From NCBI GenBank assembly GCA_963693305.1, contig OY855913.1, positions 3,293,001 through 3,357,000 on the forward strand: a DNA stretch of 64,000 bases, given 5' to 3'. Position numbers and translations under genes: made by a program. Under the pieces are notes generated by a model. The model made no database searches, was not told where the DNA came from, and saw only the letters and a list, made by a program, of their open reading frames with translations. Source of the stretch: Meandrina meandrites. Lineage: Eukaryota; Cnidaria; Anthozoa; Scleractinia; Meandrinidae. Shown here piece by piece: positions 30,201-41,114 of the stretch. Each line of letters starts with the position of its first letter. Within the stretch, counting starts at the first letter, position 1.

Positions 30201-33200
30201 TGGCTAAGCCTCAGTTTATGGTGTGAACATGTATTCACCGAACCTGAACTGGCGCGAGGACATTTGCTGCTTTTCATATCATTCCGTGGGTGTTACTAAA
30301 CAGAGTAACGGAGTAACGAGTAACGAGTAACGGAGTAACGAGAAACCGAGTAACGGGATAAAAATTCCATAGGTAAAAAAAAATACAAATTCTAAAAAAA
30401 AATTACAAATCAAGCCTTGCAGTAATTTCATTGATAACACGACTACACGACAACCTTTTGTTGCAATGCACAACGGCCGAGAGGATTTTCGCGCCAAAAA
30501 TGTCAAGTGACTGCGTCTCATTCAGTCAGCAAGCATGGCTCGCCTCGGGGAAGGTAAGAGGTTTTTTTTCTCTTTTTATCGCTCATATTTGTGGAACAGC
30601 CGATATAGTCCGCAATAATTACAAAAGCAATGAAGAAAGATGCTGTTTGGGCTGCCTTATTAAGGGTTATGGACTCCGACTGTTTTCTTTGCCTGTTTTC
30701 CTGCCACTTTCACTGTTTATTTTTGATTACCTCCCATTGGGCTTTCTGCCTAGTATAATTTCTCTCTATCAAAACAACAGATGACTACGATGTCATTAGG
30801 GACTTTAAGATACACTACGGCGAGGCGCTACTACGGCTGCAGGAAGTAAAATTTCACACAAGATAAGACACTGCGCATGTCAGTCGGTCGAGTCCGGCCG
30901 TAGCGTGAAATCTGACTACCTGAGCTAGGAGGTTTTACCGTAGTGGCTAGTACGTGGGTTTAATCCTCTGCTCTGTCCTTTTTCTACGAATTTCTCAGCA
31001 GTTTCAGAGTTCCAACGCAAAATGTATCCTTTGAAATCAACTTCAGTCGAATATTTGTTGAGTTTGTCGCTCATACGCTTGTAAATTTTCAATTGAATTC
31101 GTTTGATGAAAGTGTCGGCATGGCGAAGATAAACATTCTTCTTCAGCGCGAGTTGTTTAAAGTTAAAAGCTTGCTTTGAGAGTTCAGGGAAGATGCACTT
31201 TATCTGGATAAGTATCCGATAACATTTTGCTTCTGTGAGTGCTGGTATCTTTCAGCTTTTAACTCGATATTCGTTGAGATATTCGTCTCTTTCAAATTAT
31301 AAACATTTCATTAATCAAATTCTGAAATTGCTATCGTTTTAGAAAGTGTATAGCATAAGCTTTCGTTCAGAACTAATCTGTTGGACCTACCAAAGCAAAC
31401 AATAACAATCTTTTTCTAAGCGAAGCCATTTGGCTGTAAGAAACTAAATAAAAGTGACCTTCCATTCCTCAGACTGTGCTTCTTTGTAGTTTGTTTTCCT
31501 TCTTACACTAAATTTGGCAGACTGCCGAGACGTACTCTCCCCCAGACCTTTCCGGTCATGGTAGCCGTAGTAGCGCCTCGCCGTAGTGTATCTTAAAGTC
31601 CCTATTATTATATCGGATAACTCGGGAGATGAAGGTAAGAGTATTTTATTATTGTCTTTATCGTTGCCACTGCAGGTCTCCTTTGAGAGTTTGTGGAAAC
31701 ATCCGTGTTCATAAAACAAACACTATGCAAGGAATTCGAAGATACTATAAATAGACTGGGACTTTTATTTGGTACAACGTCCGTTAGGTTGGATTTCTGT
31801 GTTACTTATAAATTACAAATTGTTTTACCGATCAAATTGTAACCATTATGGCCGAGTGGATAACACATATTCGACTTTAGTACTATTTTTTCATGATTAA
31901 ATTATAGCGGTAAATATTCCCGTCAGCGCCAACTTCAGACAGAATTAACGCACGAAAAACTAAAAATACCATTACCGATTTCCCTCGTTGAACTCAAAAC
32001 CTTAAGTTCTTAATTCACATCTATTGCAGAAACTGAATTAAAACATAGGCACGCTAAGCGTGCAGGAGTTATTTTTTCAATTGATTGGGTGGCTTAAGGT
32101 TGAACTAGGTGTTTTTACTGTTAGTCCTGTTGGGATGGTTTATTTCGTGGGTTGAGCTATTTGTGCATGGTTCATGTGCACGGTCTATTGTGCCGACTAA
32201 GAGCTACTTTTGGAAAAATAACTCAAACACAATTTAAAAAGAAATTGTGCAAATGTTCTAAAATTAGGCTGGTTTCCCTTGTAAATATGACTATGGTGTG
32301 CAACCGATCGATCGAACCGTACCGTTGAAGACAATAAATACGTCAGTAATTTCTTCAACAGTAAACAGAAAAAATATCTGGTAGTCACTTTTAAGGTTAC
32401 CTTGATGTTTAACTATCCATCCCCTTTCATTCCAAGTCGAAAGAAAACCGCTAAGTACATCAGAACATGGATTGAAAACTGTTGACAACATTTACCGTAA
32501 ACATGATCACAAAATCGCAAACACGCTCTCTAAAAAAGTCAAATTGACCCAGAATTTGCAAACGAATAGCCAGATGGAACAAGAACAAAGTATTCTCGGG
32601 TTTCTGAAATGGCTCCGTTATTTTCATCATCAATATAAAACAGAAACCTTTCTGCAAGCAAGTACGTGTTTCTTTCGACGAACGCGAGAAACAAACATGT
32701 CTAGTCACCAGTGCATTTCGGCCAAACCACGTGACGATTTTACTTGGACTGGTACAATTTTAATTTCGCAACCAGAAGCAGAAACGTGCCCTAACTTGTA
32801 AGCGTAACATCATCAGTACCGATATTCCCACGGCCGTGCTAAAAATAGCTTTCGATAAGTTGTGTGACACGCTTGACTGCACACCCAAAAAGCTAGTCTT
32901 CTTTTCAGCCGTTGTTTTTTGCGTGACGAGCCCAAACAACGGCTTCAAAGGAGACAACCAAAAAGCTTCTTTTGCCTATGAGTAAACGTAACTGCAACAT
33001 TAACCGCTTTGCGTTGGGAATATTAAATACACTAAAAAGGTATTGCGTCAGCCATGGAATGCGCTGACGTTGCAGCTTTCACTTTCGGTACGTGACAAAC
33101 AAGATTATGTTTACTTTGCATGTTTATTTCGCCAGAAGCGACGGTCGCTAATTTGTTTGCAATTTTGCGACTATTTCTTGTCAGTTAAGCCAGTTGAAGT

Positions 33201-36200
33201 GAATCTTTTGGCTGTTTCATCGAGGCGAGTTCAGAGATCTGAAGAAAATAAATTTGGCCGACGTAAACACTTGCAAGCATTACGTCATTGGTACGGAAAT
33301 AACCGCATTGCACCGCCATACTACTAAAGATAGCCATCAACAATGCGAAGCTTGAAACGCGAGACTCGCACAACGACTACTATACCTTCCTTCGGCCCTC
33401 ACTCGCGGCACAAATGATGATTTTCTCTTGCTGTGCCATCCAACCACGTTGCCAAAACACCTAATTTAATATTTGCCGAGCAGACAAAACGTGCCCTTGT
33501 AACATCATGAGCTTTTCAAACGATCGTACAATAAATAACTCATGACCGCCCATGTGAAGTCCTACTATTCCTAAGCAGGAAACGTCGAACCGTCTCCGGC
33601 CACATTCCAACCTCACGAAAATACCAATTATTTGGCAACTCTCAAACTCAAATAACGCACATGCCTTGACTTATTACAATTACGTTGTTCTTAATTTGGG
33701 GGGAAAATCTTGAGAGATTTGTGGTCGCTCGTGTTATTACTTAGCCAAAGCACCTACTATAATAGGAAAACTACTAATGCTATACTTTTAACCGAGAGAA
33801 AACAGTTTAAACACCGCGCGGTTAGAATCTCAAAGATTTCTCGTTTAATTTCTTTAACACTCGCCCTTACAAACAACCCGCAGTGCATCAGTTTATTCCA
33901 TTTGGGGACCAAAACAAAACGTTGCGCAAACCCGCAACACTGACATTAAGAATGGAAGTCACAACATTTATTCTCAATACACATATTTATTCTGCTCAAA
34001 AACATCATAAAATTTAAAATAAAGTGGTCAACAAATACTATACCCATATTCTGTCGTCAACTGAACTAGTTGATTCGGTAAACCGAGAGAATCACCTCCA
34101 CCACCATCAAATTTCCAAACACTTTTCGGTTTCAGAACCCACACACAATGTTCTCACCCAAAGCTACATAAAAATCAAGAACTGGAATAGAGACTTCAGA
34201 CCAACACGGCCCAATAAGGTCGAATCTATAGCAAAACAAAAATGGCCGTACCTTGAACCCAAAACAAATTATTCATAAAAACGATCCATATATACAAGCC
34301 GCAATTTGATTGGTCCTTGATAGAATCCCAAATCTGATTGGTGTGAAATACATACATGAATGATCCACCCAACCAACATCCACCCACTTAATAGCCAAAT
34401 ACGCCTTCACGCCGACTAAGAGTTATTTTTTTGAAAAAAATAACTCAATAAAGAAATGTTGGAATTCCGGCCATATATTTTTTTATGCGTTGTGCGACCT
34501 TTTCCCTATATTTCGATAAGACGATAAGCCTAAAAATATTTAGCCTGCAAGCAGGCTCCCGTATACTCAAAGTGGTCGTGGAATCGATTTAAATTCCATC
34601 GCATGTTAGCTGCACTGAAAAAAAAAACGTCCTCGCTTACAATATCGTCCGTTTTAACTTCAGAGTCGTCGAACAAGTACAACTCCAAATCAGGTAAAAG
34701 GGACAACGAGTCCGCCATTTGTTTTGCTTTCTTAATGCAGCCAACTGGAAAATACTGTTCCATTTGCCACACGGAATACCCGGAATTTCAATCCGGAATT
34801 CTAGGTCCTTATTTCTATGTTTTATTTGAATGTTATTATTATTATTTTTTTAGTATTTTTATTTTTTTTTTACCTATGGAATTTTTTTCCCGTTACTCGG
34901 TTTCTCGTTACTCCGTTACTCGTTACTCGTTACTCCGTTACTCTGTTTAGTAACACCCGAATGAGGGTGTAAACTGTTTGCTACATACAGCCGCTTTTGA
35001 TGTAATCTTACATTTACAGGATTTTTTTTGAGTGGCAAAACAACGAATCGATGCTGAGCGGTTTGAGGAGGAGGGAGGCTAATTTTGGTTTCTTTAATTT
35101 CCAGGTATTTTGGAGTCAATAGTTCAAATACAATGCTCAATTCGACAGCTTCCAGCATTGGCATAGGCTCGATTTCCGCCGTCCTCTCGTGTTCGGTCTT
35201 TCCTTCCCGAGAGGAGGAGCGCGGGCTCATTCCCCGAACAGCGCCTGGTAATCGAGCCTAGCATTGGCAATGATAAATAAATTTGTGACATTTTCAGCTA
35301 TACGAAAATTAAGTGGTGAACAGTAATGATCATTGTTTGTTTTGTAATACAGTCGGCTAATAGTTTCCCTTGCGTATTTTATATTTTAGGAAAGTGGCAA
35401 ATACAACCTCAAATCCCTTGAACTTTGTTTTCGGGCCAATATATTTTTTTGGTCATAAAAGTTCTGTAAGCAGCCCATAGGCCCTCGGAAATATTCTGTT
35501 GTTTTGTTATTGCTGATAGCCAAAATCCTACGCGTCGACTTTAAAAGCGAAGGTTGCTCCCTATTTTTGAATTAAAAATGGCAAAAATTGTGGTCGAGTA
35601 TTTTATGAGCTGATGTCAACTCGGCTGTGCCTCGTTGACAGAGCATCAGATAATTATTTTTTGGTTAAGTTTGTCAAAAACACTGAAATCTAGGTCTGAA
35701 AAAGGTATAATTCCTCCAAATTTAGAAAAATTGTCGAATACGGACATAAGCAGATTGAATTTATTCAAAATGTGATGGACTTTGAATGCTCGGCCCCTGG
35801 CTCGGCCTCATTAGCATTTGTGCTAAATCAGTTACCTACCTCCCCCCAAATGTACTTGATCAAGCCCCCACCTCCCACCCCAAGAGGTTTAGTAGGGACG
35901 ACTTATGTGAAGTCAGAGAAATCGAATGTGATGGAGACACTTGACTTTTGGCCGTTTGAAATCCGTTTCGTGGACTAACCAAAAATTTATTGATTGAAAG
36001 CTACCACCGCTAAAATAATGCCTTCATAACTATCGTTATAAAAGTAATTAGTTTTCCCTTTAATTCTTAAAGTACGATCATTTGACTTCTTGTTATCGTG
36101 TAATTGTATCTGCATGTTGAAGTACAACTAGATTCTTAGAATAACTTTGAAAGAGCTGACAATAGGCCTTACCACGATTTTCGACGCCTTTTTGACGGGT

Positions 36201-36676
36201 AGGCAACGCAGTTAGAAAATACAGTGTTTGTGTGGGAATCCGATGGCAGGTAATTTTTTTCAAAAAATGAATTCTGGACAACTTATGAATCGTAAAGTAA
36301 ACATACTAGGCAAAAGTTTTTATTGACCAAGTTTGGAGAATGTAGCTGGGCTAGAAAGCCTTTAGTTGCGTTTTTAATTTTCCATACATTCGTCTATATT
36401 TTTCTCCGCAAATTGACGCGGTTCGCGCTCGAAAACCGTGATAAAGGCCTATTAGGAGTAAGAATAAGCTTGAGCTTGGTACAGAAAGCGAGAACAATCA
36501 TTGTTTTTTATTTTTCAGGTTGTTTTTGGGTCCTGGTCCTTCTGCTGTTGTATTTGATTGTGGGATGCCTCTTGCTGCCCTTTCTAATATTGTACCTTGT
36601 CTGCTTGTGCATTTGTTACCCACTGGGTTGCTGTAGAGATAGCGACAACGATAATGCCCCACTGTTCAGATCATAG
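27219..36676 (+). CDS. Gene G: tail-anchored membrane protein family
   Basis: Four exons: 27219-27331, 28462-28500, 29321-29481 and 36519-36676 (TAG), predicted 156 residues. Exon 1 encodes MRNNNPGGDA, QEERARIGGVEVARQT and AATDEG. The cassette encodes GVVAVQVNTVEPAG. The third exon is rich in Pro, Arg and Tyr, has the motif DYCCLACDSD and ends WYKLEGKG at residue 105. The last exon is a membrane segment (GCFWVLVLLLLYLIVGCLLL) followed by further hydrophobic and cysteine residues and an acidic tail ending APLFRS. Phases 2,2,1. The last intron is 7.0 kb against 0.28-0.97 kb in its paralogues, because of nested transposons. Whether it is still spliced needs RNA data. Confidence 0.82.
28598..29244. 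mobile_element. TTAA-flanked miniature transposon, copy 1
   Basis: 647 bases flanked by TTAA (28594-28597 and 29245-29248). Termini read GGGGGGTGACTCTTAACTAC and, inward from the right, GGGGGGAGACTCTTAACTAC. A copy of exactly the same length is at 56782-57428. No coding capacity. It ends 76 bases before the third exon of gene G. Confidence 0.85.
30799..31602. mobile_element. Nested inverted-repeat element
   Basis: Inverted repeats of about 40 bases start GGGACTTTAAGATACACTAC at both ends. The flanks are TA on both sides (or ATT, if the next base is counted outside). Part of its interior (31199-31327) is related to 61578-61707. Confidence 0.65.
32036..34446. mobile_element. Element with GCACGCTAAGCGTGC hairpin end, copy 1
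   Basis: The left end has AAACATAGGCACGCTAAGCG and a perfect GCACGC/GCGTGC hairpin followed by AGGAGTTATTTTTT. The right end has CTGATTGGTGTGA and GCCGACTAAGAGTTATTTTT. Both ends recur in order at 57713-59125. A hairpin end without target duplication is compatible with a Helitron-like element, but no helicase is present. Confidence 0.5.
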
Positions 36677-38545
36677 GTTATTAACTGGTAGCAGTTAAGG
36701 GCATTTCACAAGAATAACTGTTAATGTGAAAGATGGTTTTCCAACAAATAGCGTTTTGCATTTGCTGATAAGTAACAAAACTCGTGTGACATGCAGAGTG
36801 TAGATTTTTTCAGCAAATACGTTAAAAATCAAAATCAAAACCAATCATGATTTTGCTTACCAACGTTTGTTAGTTAAATACTTACAGCCGTAATTATTGC
36901 CTAAATGATTTTAAAAATCAGTCTAGTTTAAAAACTCTGCGATCTCCTAAAATTCAGTGTGTGGTTAGGTTATCCCTTTTTTAGGGGGGGAGGGGTAGGT
37001 AGGTGATAGAATGGTGAAGAGCACCTTTAACTGGAGCTTGGATTGAGGTAAAGCCTGAGTGACCTTATTCAAGACAAAACCCTCTCATTTCGCTACCCCG
37101 TTTTAGACAAGAAACTTTGAATGTTTATTGTTACAGACCCGACAGCTTTGATGTCACATTCTGTTTTCAAGAGTATTGAAACAATAGTCACAGTCATTTT
37201 GTTTTGCTTCACCGTGTTTCAGTCATAAATACATATCAGAATTGAATGATTTTCTGCTGACGGCCTAGTGAAGCAGTAAGGCACTACATCCCTAGAACCT
37301 CTAATTTCATTCGCCCGCTGTAAACACTGCCTCTATTGTTATTCAGGGCTAGTGGCGTTGTTCTGACCTCTTATCGATTGTTTTAAAAACCAATGAAATA
37401 ACTCGTTCCGCGAGGTAGTGGGCGACCCCAGTGAAGTGTTGACGTCTAGTCAACGAAAGACATGATACAACGCTTCAAATCGGCTAGAGCTGGGATCAAA
37501 ATACGGATTATTACCAAAATTTAAACTACTTCATACAAAAGTTAAGTTTTTTTTTCTCTTCTAATACTTCCAGCGCTGATACCCTATTCAAAATTTCCCG
37601 CAAAAAGTACACATTTGCTGACGACGAATTAAGGAGTGCTCTCTTCCCCCCATCCCCACGGGATGTTTGTTGTTGTTAACTGTAGTATGGTACCAGGGAT
37701 TTGATAATTTCAGATTTGTTTTTTACACCTTGATTGCAGTCACGGGTATGGAAGTTCGTACATAAAAAGGGTTTATCATTACTTGTCAACTTTAATTACT
37801 GAATTTATTAATATACAGGGATTACTTCGCTTTGTGTAATTAGAATAAATAATACAGACTCATTATACAGTTATCTTTAAATAAAAATATGAAAATTACA
37901 TTACACAACGTTCTCATGCGAGGCTTCAAATAAGAAGCTCAATCTATTTATGTTTTCGAATGAATCATAATTTATTTACAAGAGGGTTGAACGTCAGGGA
38001 ATCGTTTCCTAACGAAGGTAGCTCATTCACCTCAACGAGACGAATATAGATAAAACATTAGCAATTCAACTAGTGTAGTTTAAATTACAGAGAAAATCCC
38101 ACATTTTGCTCTAAATTCGTGGGACACCAGTAAAACTAAAATACAGGCTAAGCCGCAGTTTAGACTGCAAGCGGCCCGGTCCCTCCCCTAAGGACAAGAA
38201 GTGAACTAAAAGGCGGGGAAATAATGATGGGTGTTAAAAATATGGTCGTACAGTTTCCCCGTTTCCACGTTTGACCGTCATATTTCTCTCTTTACGGTTG
38301 CCCAGCAACCCTTGAGGGAAAGGTGAAAACCGTCTGGTCAAGGGCAAAAAAAGCCCACCATCTTGGGTTCGAAAAGTCTTACGCGTATCTTCACGTCACC
38401 GAGCGTGAAGTTATTTTAACCTCAAAAAACCACCCCTCTGGCAGACGGCAACCGGTGTCCAGGCAAAGTTAAACTGGAATGAAGTGTGGAATGGAGACCT
38501 GGAATCTAGGCTCTGACTAGAATTGGAAAGAAGCCAACATTGATA
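36677..38545. other. Intergenic region between convergent genes G and H
   Basis: No gene seen. AATAAA at 37844-37849 (+) could end gene G and TTTATT at 37971-37976 could serve gene H on the minus strand; the two lie only 120 bases apart. Confidence 0.45.
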
Positions 38546-41114
38546 TTAGACCCAGGAACCCCAGACTGCCCCGAGACACGAGGCATCGCCGTCATCGTCA
38601 AAAGAAACGCCAACTTTCTTGGAGGAAAGAGCGAGGTATGACACGACCCCTGCGCTGAGGAAAACAGCACCGACCACAGAGGCAATTATGAGGAAAGGTA
38701 GAACAGTTAAACTTGCCACGAGGTACATGATGAACATGAAGAATGTCAGAAAGACACCTGCAGGACAAAATAGTAGCGTTAACTTGTGTTAACTTGTGAG
38801 CACGGGCAACTTTATAACAAGTGATGTTTACGGTTGAAATTACCGTGAAGGATTTTTTGACCCCCCCTCCCCTCCATCTCTTGCGCCCCCCGCTTTCTAT
38901 TAAGCCTACCCCTTTTCATAGATGGTAAATAACGACAATTTATTAAGAAGAAAATAAGGTAACGTTCACTCACCACATGCACTTTCTATTGCTGCTATTT
39001 TGTACATACTTTACTAAACAGCACTAAAACATTTAAAAGTAGATTTTAATTTTCTATATAGCTTAACTGATAAATGGTTTGAAATAAGCGCCCTTCCCCC
39101 AACTCAAGAGGTTTTGAATAGAAGGAAACCTTTCCGGTATGTGGAAACTGCGAATAGAGAGTGACATAAAGACGTTATGACCATGGCAGTTTCGTTTGCA
39201 AGTGAACATTTGCTGAGCCTTTGCGTTACCGGCTATTTCCTCGTGTGCAAGGAAATAACCACTGCATTTTCCTTGTTTTGGAGTAATTCGTTTGCTGTTG
39301 TGTATTGTTTGGTCTCTTGTATCGGTTTTTGTGTACCGGCAGCCAAGTCCTTAGGTGTTCTCTCTTGCCCTGTTGTCTGCGCAAAGTCTGGGGTGGAGTG
39401 AGCGAGATGGAGTGGGCAAGTTCTCGGCGATACCAGTACTGAGCTATGAAGTCACATACATTGAAAGTAGATCAATTGTAACTGTAATGTTATCTGTGTT
39501 GCTTCCGATAAAACTGCAAGAATGAACATCCTACCTTTTCCCAACAAGCTATACCACTGATGTTCTTTGCTGACACCACAACAGAACACGAACACGGTCA
39601 ACCAACAAGGCACTTGTTCTTTCTTCTTTACCTCGGCCTTTTTTTGTTTGCTCCAAACGTTAACTTTATCCTTGCTTTTGGGAAATTTCACCTTCGGTCG
39701 TGAGAACTTACGCTTCGAGTCAGGCGCCGCGGCCGGTTCTGTCAGTTTTGTGTTTCGTTCTGAATCTTTGAACTTGGTGTCTGTTTTAAACTTTGGTTTG
39801 ACTCTGGGGGAAGACTCTTCCGTTGTTCTAAAAACACACAGGAAAGACATTCAGGCCAGCAATAGAAAACACTTCAAAGCATACAGCAACAGCTTGTATC
39901 ACAAAACAACATAGTCTAACCCAGTAGTTCTAAATACATCGACTAACTTACTCTCCAGCCTCGATGCATATTTCAGTGTACGACTTGATCGTTATCAGTC
40001 TTGGCTGTTGTCCTATTTTCCTGGAAACAGGAAAAAATGGGAAAAGTATGTTAGGTATATACCTAAGATTCACGAACAGGCTAGAATTTTTATTACGCCG
40101 GGCGTCACCACATTTATCTTTCACACGTAACACTTGAAAGCAAACAAGACACGGGATAAACCCCAACGGACATAGCATCTGAGACCTCAGTTCCAGTTTA
40201 ACATTCGTTCGCCTGTTAAGGTAACGTTTAAGAAACTAGCAAAAAAGTAAAACTAAAACTGTTATCCGCACCGCTCTATAGAACTTTTATCTTCTATCTG
40301 TTTTTTTTCTTTTTTTTTTTTGGGGGGGGGGGGGGGGGGGGAGGTGCAGACATTGTTTAAATGTATAGCACAGGGTTTGTACAGCGGTGCATTATCATAT
40401 AAAAGTCGCTCACAATTTAGAGTGATCAAATCCTATGCAGTAGCAGCTATTGGAGTGTAGCACGATGAAAATTGATTTCTTCGATTCTCTATGATGCCTT
40501 TAAACGTGGTGCTGTGCACATCAACATAATTGATGAAACATTATTGTGAAAACGACAAAAAAAGTTAGGTCTATTTTATCCCAGTTTACAAAGGACGCCA
40601 ACACTATTATATACAAAGTTAAAGGAGATTGCATTGTCTCCTGCATTGTGTGGCTCTTGCAGACACTGCAATTTGGCGCCCTGGGAGAACTTAATGAGTG
40701 GTTTTCACTTAAATAACGATAACTAACTATACAACTCTTTGTTATATATAATACTATTATGTATGCTAATAACTGCTAATTGATGGCGTGCTGAATAGCC
40801 TAAATGCAAAATCTGCAAACTATCAACATAGCTCCCGCCTTAAAATATTTACATGTTCTTCGTATGTCCTTCGTATGTCCAGGCTTTCTCAGAAACTGCA
40901 GTGAACCACGACAGATTCTGCACTTTCTTGCTCGTGACCCGGTCAGTCAATAAGTAATTGTTAAACCAAACATTTTACTCTAGACTTACACATCTGAAAT
41001 GGAGTCTACTGGCGATTCCATGTTGTCTCTGTGATTATTATTGTCGTCTTGGCCGTATATACTGTCGTAGTCCAGTTCTTCTGAAACTTCTTCAAGGTCT
41101 ATGATTTCCGTCAT
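38546..41114 (-). CDS. Gene H: divergent membrane protein related to the array
   Basis: Four minus-strand exons: 41114-40990, 40020-39952, 39827-39535 and 38757-38546 (stop TAA), predicted 232 residues. All borders are GT/AG, and phases are 2,2,1 as in the array. Exon 1 is acidic (MTEIIDLEEVSEELDYDS). Exon 2 encodes KIGQQPRLITIKSYTEICIE. Exon 3 is long and lysine-rich (KPKFKTDTKFKDSE, KFPKSKDKVNVW), then FVFCCGVS and ends QWYSLLGKG at residue 163. The last exon has about 40 hydrophobic residues, enough for one long or two short membrane segments, then an acidic tail. Shared junction, phase and WY-L-GKG motif argue for common origin; the N-terminal block of the array is not clearly present. 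Function unknown. Confidence 0.72.
40321..40341. repeat. Poly-T/poly-G tract
   Basis: A T-rich run passes into about 20 G residues in intron 1 of gene H. Confidence 0.8.

Larger units (their letters stand above)
30288..34958. mobile_element. Composite element with GTTACTC-repeat inverted ends
   Basis: Both ends carry about 90 bases of inverted repeat: GGGTGTTACTAAACAGAG, then an array of (C)GAGTAACG units and a CCTATGG block. The 4.7 kb between them holds the nested elements at 30799 and 32036 and short open frames without recognisable domains. Ends may extend a few bases to a CATTC motif. No transposase is recognised, so the class is unknown. Confidence 0.65.

Noticed and set aside
34530..34772. 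Minus-strand open frame beginning MWQMEQYF inside the gene G intron
   Set aside because: It looks protein-like in parts (MADSLSLLPDLELYLFDD) but is short, matches nothing I know, and lies inside a transposon; left unannotated.
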